Part shown: positions 52,234 to 59,706 of the stretch, piece after piece
Position numbering within the stretch: the stretch's first letter is position 1
Layout of the letters: every line of letters starts with the position of its first letter
Source: an uncultured Alphaproteobacteria bacterium
GTDB taxonomy: Bacteria > Pseudomonadota > Alphaproteobacteria > RF32 > CAG-239
Direction of reading: 5' to 3'
Assembly (NCBI GenBank): GCA_910587405.1
Contig: CAJUKS010000002.1
Coordinates: 17,545 to 81,544 of the forward strand
DNA length: 64,000 nt
Notes under the pieces: generated by a model
Told to the model about the DNA's origin: nothing
Databases searched by the model: none
The model's input: only the letters and a program-made list of their open reading frames with translations
Made by a program: the position numbers and the translations under genes

Positions 52234-53307
52234 ATGAAACTGAACGTATCCGAATATCGTTGGATTCTGCTGAACTGTAATCTTATGCTGGGACAGTATA
52301 AGGGAAAACAATATGCGGTCATTGAACCGAAGTTTTCCAAATATCAGGCTAAACTCGACCGGCTGCTCGGCAGTGTCACTTTTCCCTCTATCGAAGAATG
52401 GAACAAATTGTCGCGCGAACTTAGGCCGCGGTTGAAAGAAATCAATCGCCGACACTACGAAGCCGCTGTACGCAAGCTTTCCGGAATGTCAAATGCCAAA
52501 CTTGCAGCCCTTAACAACAAACAAAGAATAGAACTTTTGGACGGCCTTTTGACTGACGTCGTCAATCACGATAAGGCAGCTTTCAACCAAAACCGGCAAA
52601 CGGTTCATGACTATAAAAACCAGATCAAAATCCTGCTGTTCGGTCTGACCTTGCCGCCTGAATTTATTGAACAGGAAACTGCCCGTGTCAACCAGTTTTG
52701 CAATCGTCTGCAAAGCGTGCCCCGTTTGAAAGAAGATCTGGAAAACTGGCAAAATCCGGAATTTTCAGGTCATCGTGAATTGTGTTACAACCTTATCGAC
52801 AGCTTTAACGCCGTTTATCATACGGCAATTGTTCTCAAATTTTTTACTGCCGAAGAATGGCAAACCGTCCAAGCCGCCAAAGACCTCAGCACCGATATCA
52901 GAACAATGGCCGCCGCCTATGCCGAAGGAAATACGGTTTATCTTAACCGGGAAAAAATTACTCTGTGCGACAATCTGGCCGTCCCGGCGCTCATTTTTCA
53001 CCAAGCGCTCCGTATTGCGCGGCAAAACGAAGATTTGTCAGCTTTTCCGATGATCGAAAAACTTTTTGAAAACAAATTTACCTGCCTGGCATTTGAGCAG
53101 GACGAACTGTATGCTCTGATGCCGATGGAAGTGCATGCTTATGCGATGGACGAAGTGATTATTAACTTTTTGTTGGAAAAAATGCAGATAAAGTTTATCG
53201 AAAACAGTTGTCCGTCGGCTTTGCGCCGGGTAACCCGGCAGCTGCAGGAAAAAACAAAGAACGTTGTTTCCTCTTCCGGCTTTCATCCGGAAAAACCGGT
53301 CGGTTGA
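52234..53307 (+). CDS. Unknown protein, possibly a degenerate metallopeptidase
   Basis: A 357-residue soluble protein without a signal peptide. The N-terminal part (1-190) is helical and charged. The C-terminal part (about 225-310) has the order of a zinc peptidase: a beta strand GNTVYLNREKITL, a helix ALIFHQALRIARQNE and, further on, MEVHAYAMDEVI. In peptidases of the DUF6782 type the helix reads HExxH; here it is HQALR, so the catalytic Glu and second His are missing. The likeness is by pattern only. AGGAG precedes the ATG. A terminator-like hairpin follows. Confidence 0.55.
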   Translation: MKLNVSEYRWILLNCNLMLGQYKGKQYAVIEPKFSKYQAKLDRLLGSVTFPSIEEWNKLSRELRPRLKEINRRHYEAAVRKLSGMSNAKLAALNNKQRIELLDGLLTDVVNHDKAAFNQNRQTVHDYKNQIKILLFGLTLPPEFIEQETARVNQFCNRLQSVPRLKEDLENWQNPEFSGHRELCYNLIDSFNAVYHTAIVLKFFTAEEWQTVQAAKDLSTDIRTMAAAYAEGNTVYLNREKITLCDNLAVPALIFHQALRIARQNEDLSAFPMIEKLFENKFTCLAFEQDELYALMPMEVHAYAMDEVIINFLLEKMQIKFIENSCPSALRRVTRQLQEKTKNVVSSSGFHPEKPVG

Positions 53308-53318
53308 ATTTAAATCCG

Positions 53319-53348
53319 CGGCTGCCTACAAACGGCAGCCGTGTTTAT
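53319..53348 (+). terminator. Terminator-like hairpin after the 52234 gene
   Basis: CGGCTGCC, loop of 7 nt, GGCAGCCG, then TGTTTATT (imperfect T-run). It lies between the two genes and only 15 bp before the next ribosome site. Confidence 0.55.
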
Positions 53349-53374
53349 TATATCTGTTTTACGGGAGAAAAAAC

Positions 53375-53971
53375 GTGAAAAAATTAATTTTAGGAGTATT
53401 GACGGCCATGACAATAATTCATAACGGTACCGCAGCCGAACATAAACTGCCGACACCGGAACGCGGCGGCGGAATGCCGCTGATGCAAGCCCTGAACGAA
53501 CGGCGTTCGGTCAAGGAATTTGACAACCGGCAAATTGACGACCAGACCTTAAGCGAGATTCTGTGGGCAGCATACGGCGTCAACCGCAGCGGCGGATTGC
53601 GAACAATTCCGACCGCGATGAATCAAAAAGATCTGGATGTTTTTGTGGCGAAAGCAGACGGCGTTTGGCGTTTTGACGCCAACAAGCATGCCCTGATACC
53701 GGTAAGCGGCGACAACATCCTGCCGCTTTTCTCAACTCAGGATTATATGAAAAACGTTCCTTTGGTTTTGATTTATACCGGCAGCAAGAACGAAGATTAT
53801 CCGGTTATGCACGCCGGTTCCGCCTACCAGAACGTGGAACTGTACGCCGCCTCCAAAGGGCTGGCCTCGGTCGTCCGCGGCTATTTTGACAAACAGGCGG
53901 TCGCAAAAGCGTTAAAGCTGCCCAACACCAAAACGGTGATCGTCTCGCAAGCGGTCGGTTGGGGAAATTAG
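53375..53971 (+). CDS. Exported nitroreductase-family protein
   Basis: A 198-residue protein. A signal peptide (LILGVLTAMTIIHNGTAA) is followed by a nitroreductase/SagB-type FMN fold: MPLMQALNERRSVKEFDNRQ (FMN-binding Arg/Ser), LSEILWAAYGVNRSGGLRTI, and SAYQNVELYAASKGLASVVR with the end KTVIVSQAVGWGN. Members reduce nitro or quinone compounds with NAD(P)H; export with a signal peptide is less common. GTG at 53375 was chosen because GGGAGA lies 7 bp upstream and the signal peptide begins there. Confidence 0.85.
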   Translation: MKKLILGVLTAMTIIHNGTAAEHKLPTPERGGGMPLMQALNERRSVKEFDNRQIDDQTLSEILWAAYGVNRSGGLRTIPTAMNQKDLDVFVAKADGVWRFDANKHALIPVSGDNILPLFSTQDYMKNVPLVLIYTGSKNEDYPVMHAGSAYQNVELYAASKGLASVVRGYFDKQAVAKALKLPNTKTVIVSQAVGWGN

Positions 53972-54005
53972 GCGCTGATTTTTTCATCAAATGCAAAAAT
54001 AAATC

Positions 54006-54034
54006 TTGCAAAATAAGTTAAAACAGGCTAATAA
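54006..54034 (+). promoter_or_regulatory. Promoter of tRNA-Ser
   Basis: TTGCAA, 17-bp spacer, TAATAA (54029-54034), 13 bp before the tRNA. Confidence 0.5.
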
Positions 54035-54047
54035 ACTTAACAGTTTT

Positions 54048-54138
54048 GGACAGGTGGCCGAGTGGTCGAAGGCGCACGATTGGAAATCGTGTGTACCCCT
54101 AAAGGGTACCAAGGGTTCGAATCCCTTTCTGTCCGCCA
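54048..54138 (+). tRNA. tRNA-Ser(GGA)
   Basis: A 91-nt class II tRNA. Acceptor stem GGACAGG with TCTGTCC, D arm TGGCCGAGTGGTCGAAGGC, anticodon loop TTGGAAA (anticodon GGA at 54082-54084), long variable arm (TACCCCTAAAGGGTA), T arm AGGGTTCGAATCCCT, discriminator G and an encoded CCA (54136-54138). It reads UCC and UCU serine codons. Confidence 0.97.
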
Positions 54139-54149
54139 TTTACGAAAGA

Positions 54150-54172
54150 AACGCCCTTGCGGCGTTTTTTTT
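54150..54172 (+). terminator. Terminator after tRNA-Ser
   Basis: AACGCC, loop CTTGC, GGCGTTTTTTTT. Confidence 0.85.
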
Positions 54173-54198
54173 GTAAATGATGAGGAAAGACGGGATTT

Positions 54199-54218
54199 GA
54201 ACCCTTGCACAAGGGTTC
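54199..54218. other. Palindrome made of tRNA T-arm-like sequence
   Basis: GAACCCTTG, CA, CAAGGGTTC: a perfect 9-bp inverted repeat. It matches part of the T arm of the adjacent tRNA-Ser (CAAGGGTTCGA) and is preceded by GACGGGATTTGAACCC, which reads like the complement of a tRNA 3' end. It could be a leftover of integration at a tRNA. Confidence 0.4.
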
Positions 54219-54231
54219 GACGACCGGCATT

Positions 54232-54378
54232 AAAAAAATCAGTTAACAAAGTTGGCTCAAATCAATAGTCGAGAATTTAAAAAAGCTTTTGAATGCTAAA
54301 GCCGATACATCGTTAACTGAGGAGGATTGAGAAAAAGCATTTTCTTTTGTTATCCTGATCAGGATTTTAATTTATTTG
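54232..54378 (+). repeat. 147-bp perfect direct repeat, left copy
   Basis: Identical over all 147 bp to 56420-56566. It includes the last 22 codons of the 175-residue gene at the right copy (here a remnant without its 5' part), a palindrome ATCCTGATCAGGAT, and it ends just before the ribosome site of the lysozyme-like gene. Confidence 0.95.
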
Positions 54379-54391
54379 AAAGGATAAGGAA

Positions 54392-55315
54392 ATGACTTAT
54401 AGATCAAGAGCCGTACCGGAGGATATTGCTTACGGCGGCGAACCGCAATATATTCAAACATCTCATGGCTTAGTGAAAAACGATGCCGCTTACAAAGAGT
54501 ATTTGCAAGAAAAGCAAGTAGCCGATAACAACCCCAACTTAGGAATGTTTCACGAACAAATCCAACCGAGCATTTCTCAAGAAATCTACATGACCGAAAG
54601 CGCTTGGGGGTATCCCAATAATATGTGGTCACCGTTTTATAATAAAGCGGGACGACCTTATGATTTAAAACCGGCCCCCTACACATTAGGCACTCTTAGC
54701 GGGCTTTATGAATCTCATAAAGGCCAAAACTTATGGAACAATGGCAATTTGGATAAAACAGGCGGCTGGAGTTACGGAACTTATCAAATTGCGGCCAAAA
54801 ACGGAACTATGAAAGACTATTTAAGATATTTGCAAAAGCACCCAAATTATCAAAAATTTTATCACCGATTACAGCAAGCCGGCGGTAATAACACGGCATT
54901 GAAGGGAGAGCTTCAATTTAAAAACACTTGGGCTGACTTATCTAAAAATAATGACTTTTTACTGTCACAACAAGACTTTATTATTGATAAAAAATTAAAC
55001 CCGACATTAAAATACATCAGTGATATAAAAGGAATAAATTTGGATAACAGATCTCCTGTCATTCGGGACGTGTTATATTCAACAGCAACCCAACACGGAG
55101 AAGGCGGAGCTTCTCATGTAATGCATCGGCGGTTTGGCAGAAATACCGATGTGTCCGCTTTAAGTGATGCGGAACTAATCCATCAAATTTATAATGAACG
55201 GAGCGATGTTGACCATTACTTTAAAAACAGTTCAAAAAATATAAAAGATAACCTAAAAAAACGGTTTCAAAAGGAGAAAAATAAAGCCTTGGAATTGCTG
55301 AAACAATATCCTTAG
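54392..55315 (+). CDS. Lysozyme-like protein (predicted muramidase or effector)
   Basis: A 307-residue protein without a signal peptide. The region about 90-250 matches the scheme of chitosanase/lysozyme-like domains found in phage and VgrG-linked proteins: SGLYESHKGQNLWN with a candidate catalytic Glu, GGWSYGTYQIAAKNGTMKDY, a helix with FLLSQQDFIIDKKLNP, and SPVIRDVLYSTATQHGEGGA. It may cleave peptidoglycan or another sugar polymer. AAGGA precedes the ATG. The 3' end overlaps by 4 bp a convergent gene for a small exported protein, which could protect the cell from it. AT content is higher than in neighbouring genes, consistent with transfer. Confidence 0.6.
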   Translation: MTYRSRAVPEDIAYGGEPQYIQTSHGLVKNDAAYKEYLQEKQVADNNPNLGMFHEQIQPSISQEIYMTESAWGYPNNMWSPFYNKAGRPYDLKPAPYTLGTLSGLYESHKGQNLWNNGNLDKTGGWSYGTYQIAAKNGTMKDYLRYLQKHPNYQKFYHRLQQAGGNNTALKGELQFKNTWADLSKNNDFLLSQQDFIIDKKLNPTLKYISDIKGINLDNRSPVIRDVLYSTATQHGEGGASHVMHRRFGRNTDVSALSDAELIHQIYNERSDVDHYFKNSSKNIKDNLKKRFQKEKNKALELLKQYP

Positions 55316-55776
55316 TAATATTGAAGATCTTGCTCATACTGAATGATGTCCTCTAATATAATATCGTAATAATATCCCAGAGCGGCATCATTTTTTTGAC
55401 GGCCAACGATACCGTCATCTCTCATATTATATAAAATCCCATAAAAATTCAAAATTCCGGTTTGAAGTTCATTTAAGGATTGAATTATTTTTTCGCTTTC
55501 TTCTTTGGAAGCAAAACTTGAAATTTTATCAATAATTATCTTCTTGATACACTGATGATATTTCTGATTGGCATGTTTGAGAGAATCGTCCGCCAACGCA
55601 TATATATGATCCCGATAATCATCAGGATAAGCTTGTTGAGAGCATTCTTTTTGATATCTTTCGACGTCCTGTTCAATTTTTGTCGGAATTCCTTTTTCTG
55701 TGTTAACTGGTTCTTCCGCCTGAATATTTTCAACATTCAGCACCCAAAAGCTTAAAAATAAAAATATTATTTTCAT
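55312..55776 (-). CDS. Small exported protein, candidate inhibitor or immunity partner
   Basis: A 154-residue protein with signal peptide KIIFLFLSFWVLNVENIQA. The mature part is helical with two Cys: CSQQAYPDDYRDHIYALADD, then LKHANQKYHQCIKK. The spacing recalls LprI/DUF1311-type lysozyme inhibitors, but the match is weak. AAGGAAAG precedes the ATG. It is convergent with and touches the lysozyme-like gene, which makes an immunity role attractive but unproven. Confidence 0.55.
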   Translation of the reverse strand: MKIIFLFLSFWVLNVENIQAEEPVNTEKGIPTKIEQDVERYQKECSQQAYPDDYRDHIYALADDSLKHANQKYHQCIKKIIIDKISSFASKEESEKIIQSLNELQTGILNFYGILYNMRDDGIVGRQKNDAALGYYYDIILEDIIQYEQDLQYY

Positions 55777-55949
55777 ACACTTTCCTTTTTGCTTGATGAT
55801 TCGTTTTCTGACAGTTTAACAAACTAAAAGCAGCGGTACAAATAAATTCTAAAAAGTTTTCCCTATGGTTAACTTCGTCACATTTTGCCTTCCCGTTTTG
55901 CTTAACAGACGCTTTTGTAAAGTCACTTCAGTTGAAATTAAAATTTTTA

Positions 55950-55986
55950 TCTCATAAATATGATTTATAAGACAATATTTATGAGA
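55950..55986 (+). promoter_or_regulatory. 12-bp perfect inverted repeat at the start of the 175-residue gene
   Basis: TCTCATAAATAT and ATATTTATGAGA with a 13-nt loop. It covers the first possible ATG (55960), so it may hide that start in the mRNA, or be an operator. Confidence 0.5.
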
Positions 55987-56487
55987 AATTCAATGAAACA
56001 TCCAAATATAAATGACTTTTCAAAAGAAAATGAAACTTACATGATTTCAAATAAACATCTGCGGCTGTTAGACTCTATTTTCAGGAAACATCGTCAAGTT
56101 TGTGATTTACCGAAACTCCAAAATCAGATTTCAGAGTGGGCAGAGACAGTCTTGGTTGAAGAACGCAGAAAATGGAATGAGATGAGGGTAAATTCTGTAG
56201 AAGTCTTGTATCATTTAGATAGAAAAAAAGAAGCTTGCAAACGGGCTAATGCAAAAAACAAAAGATATGAACCCTTCAAACAAATATTCAAACAACTTCA
56301 AAAAGCACAATTTGAAAAATATCAAAAAGCGGGACAGATTTTATCCGCAAACGCCTTCGTTAAATGGTTTTTCAATCAGAAGGCTCAAACAACAAATATC
56401 CCCTACTGTCAGAGTAATCAAAAAAATCAGTTAACAAAGTTGGCTCAAATCAATAGTCGAGAATTTAAAAAAGCTTTTGAATGCTAA
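55960..56487 (+). CDS. Unknown 175-residue basic protein within the repeat-bounded element
   Basis: A lysine-rich, helical protein without signal peptide, with RRKWNEMRVNSVEVLYHLDR and KQIFKQLQKAQFEKYQKAGQ. Three in-frame ATGs lie at 55960, 55981 and 55993; none has a good ribosome site, and the first sits inside an inverted repeat. The last 22 codons and the stop belong to the 147-bp direct repeat, and the same 3' end without a gene body is found at 54232. Function unknown; it could be the element's own maintenance or DNA-binding gene (inference from charge and place). Confidence 0.5.
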   Translation: MIYKTIFMRNSMKHPNINDFSKENETYMISNKHLRLLDSIFRKHRQVCDLPKLQNQISEWAETVLVEERRKWNEMRVNSVEVLYHLDRKKEACKRANAKNKRYEPFKQIFKQLQKAQFEKYQKAGQILSANAFVKWFFNQKAQTTNIPYCQSNQKNQLTKLAQINSREFKKAFEC

Positions 56488-56566
56488 AGCCGATACATCG
56501 TTAACTGAGGAGGATTGAGAAAAAGCATTTTCTTTTGTTATCCTGATCAGGATTTTAATTTATTTG
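56420..56566 (+). repeat. 147-bp perfect direct repeat, right copy
   Basis: Identical to 54232-54378; start-to-start distance 2188 bp. It contains the 3' end of the 175-residue gene and the same 14-bp palindrome. Confidence 0.95.
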
Positions 56567-56578
56567 TTTTACCATTAG

Positions 56579-56779
56579 TCAATCGAAATTTATCTTAACG
56601 GCGGGAAATCTTTCAAATGTTTTATCGGGAACGATGTATTTTTTAACACCGTTTATTTTTTCGCAATCTTTTGATTGCCAAAAAACAGATAGTTCGCGGC
56701 AAACCGCAGGTTTTAAATCCAGTGGTTTGACCACATTCAGAGGCATAAAATGATGTTGTCCCCAAACCTTTACATCCAA
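56579..56779 (-). pseudogene. Possible gene fragment next to the right repeat
   Basis: An open frame of 66-75 codons with protein-like text (KVWGQHHFMPLNVVKPLDLK, then DKTFERFPAVKINFD), but no ATG start with a ribosome site; the frame begins after a stop without a start codon other than TTG. It looks like the C-terminal remnant of a longer protein, perhaps cut when the repeat-bounded DNA came in. It could also be a real small gene. Confidence 0.3.
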
Positions 56780-56818
56780 CGCCGAATAACTTCGGTTTTT
56801 TCTACATCAAAAATATAT

Positions 56819-56847
56819 TTGACAAAAAGACAAAAACAAAGTATTAT
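56819..56847 (+). promoter_or_regulatory. Promoter of the small membrane-protein gene
   Basis: TTGACA, 17-bp spacer, TATTAT (56842-56847). The transcript leader would hold a 7-bp hairpin TGGTTAA/TTAACCA (56850-56882) just before the start. Confidence 0.65.
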
Positions 56848-56895
56848 CATGGTTAAGAGAAATTATTTTTATTTATTAACCAAAAAACTTATACT

Positions 56896-57093
56896 ATGAA
56901 CACGATAGCAAAAATTTTTCATTGGCTGCTTGGTTTGAGCGTTGCTTTAATCGTTTTTAACCTGGTGGTTCTGGCCGCAGACATTGAATGCGTTTCTCCC
57001 GATTTGCGCGCCACTTTGTGGAAATTTGCCGGAATCGGCTTTTTTTCCGGTGCAATCGGAAGCATTGTCATGGCTTTTTATGAAGAAAGATAA
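56896..57093 (+). CDS. Small two-helix membrane protein
   Basis: A 65-residue protein with two membrane segments (FHWLLGLSVALIVFNLVVLA and FAGIGFFSGAIGSIVMAFY) and a short loop with DIECVSPDLRATLW. There is no Shine-Dalgarno; the A-rich leader ends CTTATACTATG, similar to the duplicated membrane-protein cassette. It has its own promoter and terminator. No family was recognised. Confidence 0.65.
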   Translation: MNTIAKIFHWLLGLSVALIVFNLVVLAADIECVSPDLRATLWKFAGIGFFSGAIGSIVMAFYEER

Positions 57094-57109
57094 ATGCTTA
57101 GTATAAACC

Positions 57110-57154
57110 CTGCCCCGCACAAAACCCAACGGTTTTAGCGGGGCAATTTTTTTG
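57110..57154 (+). terminator. Terminator after the small membrane-protein gene
   Basis: GCCCCGC and GCGGGGC around a 19-nt loop, then AATTTTTTT. Confidence 0.8.
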
Positions 57155-57185
57155 TTCCGGTTCGGTGCCGGCCGGGAATTTTTAT

Positions 57186-57214
57186 TTTACATTAAGCACA
57201 ATTCGGAATATAAT
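57186..57214 (+). promoter_or_regulatory. Promoter of the glycosyltransferase gene
   Basis: TTTACA, 17-bp spacer, TATAAT (57209-57214), about 37 bp before the ATG. Confidence 0.65.
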
Positions 57215-57250
57215 GCGTTATTCAAACTTATTTGAAAGGGCCCCCTTACA

Positions 57251-58063
57251 ATGGACAAAGTTTCCGTGATTATCCCGGTTTACAACTGCGAAAAATTTCT
57301 CAAGCACACCGTCCAGTCGGTTCTGAACCAAACTTACACCGACTGGGAAATGATTATCGTCAACGATGCTTCCACCGACAACAGCGGGACGGTTGCCGCC
57401 GCTTATGCCGCCGCCGACAAAAGAATTAAAGTCATAAACCAACCGCAAAACAGCGGCGTCGGCGCCTGCCGCAATCGGGGAATTGAAGCCGCCGAAGGCC
57501 GATATGTCGCTTTTTTGGATTCGGACGATTTATGGTCATGCGAAAAACTGAGCAAACAGGTCGAGTTTATGCAACAAAACGAGGCGGCCGCTTCGCATAC
57601 CGGTTTTGCTTTTATGAGCGAAAAAGGAGAAGTTCTGAGCAAGGGAAAAGTTGAAGTCGATCCGGAAATCGATTTGGTACAATATATGAAAACCACTCAG
57701 ATCGGCTTGTCCACCGTCATGATCGATCGCGAAAAAATTCCGGATATCCGCTTTCCCGAAGAACGGGAACTTTGTGAAGATGCCAAAACCTGGGTCGGCC
57801 TGTTTCACCGCGGTTACAAGTTCTATGGTCTCAACGAAGAACTGATGCTTTATCGGGTACGGCAAAACCAACTCTCCGGCAACAAAATCCATATGGCCGT
57901 TAACACGCTCAAACGCTATCTGCGCGAAGACAACCTTCCCGCATACAAGCGCCTGTATTGTTTTCTGAATTACGCTTACAACGGCACCATGAAACGGATG
58001 AACAAAACCCACCTCAGTCCGGAAACGATTCAGAAATTCAATTGCCGTGACAGCGAACGCTGA
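57251..58063 (+). CDS. Family 2 glycosyltransferase
   Basis: A 270-residue GT-A enzyme that transfers a sugar from a nucleotide donor, probably to a surface polysaccharide. The N-terminal signature VSVIIPVYNCEKFLKHTVQS, NDASTDNSG, GVGACRNRGIEAAEGRYVAF and the DxD-type metal site LDSDDLW are clear; ELCEDAKTWVGLFHRGYKFY carries the probable catalytic ED. There is no membrane segment. It lies alone, convergent with the pirin gene (4 bp apart), so the acceptor is not indicated by neighbours. Confidence 0.9.
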   Translation: MDKVSVIIPVYNCEKFLKHTVQSVLNQTYTDWEMIIVNDASTDNSGTVAAAYAAADKRIKVINQPQNSGVGACRNRGIEAAEGRYVAFLDSDDLWSCEKLSKQVEFMQQNEAAASHTGFAFMSEKGEVLSKGKVEVDPEIDLVQYMKTTQIGLSTVMIDREKIPDIRFPEERELCEDAKTWVGLFHRGYKFYGLNEELMLYRVRQNQLSGNKIHMAVNTLKRYLREDNLPAYKRLYCFLNYAYNGTMKRMNKTHLSPETIQKFNCRDSER

Positions 58064-58066
58064 AGT

Positions 58067-58774
58067 TTACCCGCGCAAGTCGCATAATATAAAATCGGAC
58101 AGGGTATCAACGCCGCGAATATGCAGCGGTTTGTCTTCTTTATAAACGGCCAGACCGTCGCCGCCGACCAGCAAGTTTCCGCTTACTTCAATCGCGCCGG
58201 ATATCATCTGAATCCACACCGCCCGTTTAGCATCCAGCGGATAGTCCATCGTTTTCTCCGCCTCGAGACGGCTCCGGCAGATCCGGGCGTCCTGACGGAT
58301 CGGCAGCGAATCTTCCGCCCCATCCGGCGAAACTAACAGACAAAGCTTATTATCCGTCTTATCATCGGCAAACCGACGCTGTTGATAATCCGGTTCCAGC
58401 CCCCGCTGTTGCGGAATAATCCAAACTTGCAAAAAATGAACCGGTTCTTTTTCCGACGGATTGAATTCGCTGTGTTCAATTCCGCGGCCGGCCGTCATTG
58501 TTTGAACATCACCCGCACCCAGTTCGGATTCATGACCGAGACTGTCTTTATGTTTCAAGCGTCCCGATATCACGATGCTGACAATTTCCATATTGTCATG
58601 GGGATGGGTGTCGAAGCCGCCGTCAGGCACAATCACGTCGTCATTGATGACCCGCAGGTCGCTGAACCCCATATAACGGGAATCGTAATATTGACCGAAC
58701 GAAAAACTATGATAACTGTTCAACCATTCGGTATAAGTATGGCCGCGGTGGTTGGCCGGACGCAGATAAAACAT
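58067..58774 (-). CDS. Pirin-family bicupin
   Basis: A 235-residue two-cupin protein of the YhhW type; homologues can act as quercetin 2,3-dioxygenases. The metal-binding set is visible in the first cupin: FDTHPHDNMEIVSIVISG (His, His, Glu) and MTAGRGIEHSEFN (His). The second cupin is reduced. GAAGGAGA precedes the ATG. The physiological substrate is unknown. Confidence 0.9.
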   Translation of the reverse strand: MFYLRPANHRGHTYTEWLNSYHSFSFGQYYDSRYMGFSDLRVINDDVIVPDGGFDTHPHDNMEIVSIVISGRLKHKDSLGHESELGAGDVQTMTAGRGIEHSEFNPSEKEPVHFLQVWIIPQQRGLEPDYQQRRFADDKTDNKLCLLVSPDGAEDSLPIRQDARICRSRLEAEKTMDYPLDAKRAVWIQMISGAIEVSGNLLVGGDGLAVYKEDKPLHIRGVDTLSDFILCDLRG

Positions 58775-58859
58775 TTTTTTCTCCTTCTTTGTTGGTTATT
58801 TTTTTAATATGGGGGTAAAAAATGTATTTTAAATGCCGGATCCGACAGGTTTAAAACAG

Positions 58860-58894
58860 AAAAGGAGCAACGGTTCAACCCGTCGCTCCTTTTC
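58860..58894 (-). terminator. Terminator after the 58906 gene
   Basis: Arms AAAGGAGC(A/G)ACGG and complement around a loop of 6-7 nt, with A and T runs on both sides, so it can act in both directions. Confidence 0.8.
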
Positions 58895-58905
58895 CCAAAA
58901 AGTCC

Positions 58906-59592
58906 TTAGTACAGTTCGTAGCTCTCGATCACGTTGCCCATGGTGTCAACATAGTTGACCCGGCAGACCCCGTCATAAAAGATTTCCACCAGTCGAAGCC
59001 CTTGAGACGTATTCATCTCAAAATGACTGTGACAACCGGCATACAATTCCTGTCGTGACATCAGACTGCCTCTGGTACTCCAGATATACAGCCGATTGTT
59101 ATCGCGAATCAACTGCACCTGATCGTCAAGCGTTACGCCTAACATACAGTTGGTGCTGGTATAGAACGCGATGTTGCCGCAGGACGTCGGATACCAATAG
59201 AACGGCGAATTGTTCATGTATCTCACCGGCCAGAAAGGCATACCGCGACGGCCGAAAACCCAACGGTTGGGCTCGTGGCTGTCGAAATAGCTGTAATAGC
59301 TTTCGGTGCAGTAGGGGGCGAAGATCCGATCGGCGATAACGATACCGCGCAGAATCTCGCTGGCCACATATGCTGCCTTGGCTACTTTGCTGGGCCGGGG
59401 CTCACGATATCCTCTTCCGCGTCTCGGTTCATAGTGACGATTGACGCCGCTGCGACCGGAACTCCAGGAATAGGAATAGGGATCGGCGTATCCGCGGGCG
59501 GGAAGATGGTGTTCACCATAATAACCCTGTGCGGAAACGTTGGATACTGACATAGCTGCTACGCACAGTACCAAAAAAATAATTCTTTTCAT
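58906..59592 (-). CDS. Exported aromatic-rich protein, unknown
   Basis: A 228-residue protein with signal peptide IIFLVLCVAAMSVSNVSAQ. The mature N-terminus is rich in Tyr, Arg and Gly (RHYEPRRGRGYREPRPSK), followed by a domain with four Cys and many Tyr/Trp (AFYTSTNCMLGVTLDDQVQL and RLYIWSTRGSLMSRQELYAG). The end, GVCRVNYVDTMGNVIESYEL, contains one repeat-like turn. No family was recognised. There is no Shine-Dalgarno, but a strong extended -10 promoter. Probably periplasmic or surface-attached. Confidence 0.7.
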   Translation of the reverse strand: MKRIIFLVLCVAAMSVSNVSAQGYYGEHHLPARGYADPYSYSWSSGRSGVNRHYEPRRGRGYREPRPSKVAKAAYVASEILRGIVIADRIFAPYCTESYYSYFDSHEPNRWVFGRRGMPFWPVRYMNNSPFYWYPTSCGNIAFYTSTNCMLGVTLDDQVQLIRDNNRLYIWSTRGSLMSRQELYAGCHSHFEMNTSQGLRLVEIFYDGVCRVNYVDTMGNVIESYELY

Positions 59593-59624
59593 AATATAAT
59601 AAGTTTATAGTTTTCTCATTGAGA

Positions 59625-59653
59625 AGTATAACACAGACAAAAATATTTGTCTA
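59625..59653 (-). promoter_or_regulatory. Extended -10 promoter of the 58906 gene
   Basis: Minus strand: TAGACA (59653-59648), 17-bp spacer ending TGT, TATACT (59630-59625), with the extended -10 TGnTATACT. Confidence 0.6.
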
Positions 59654-59706
59654 TCAAAGTTTTAATTTGTCAAAAAAGTTTATTTGCGAGAATCGGAAAA
59701 GACGGT

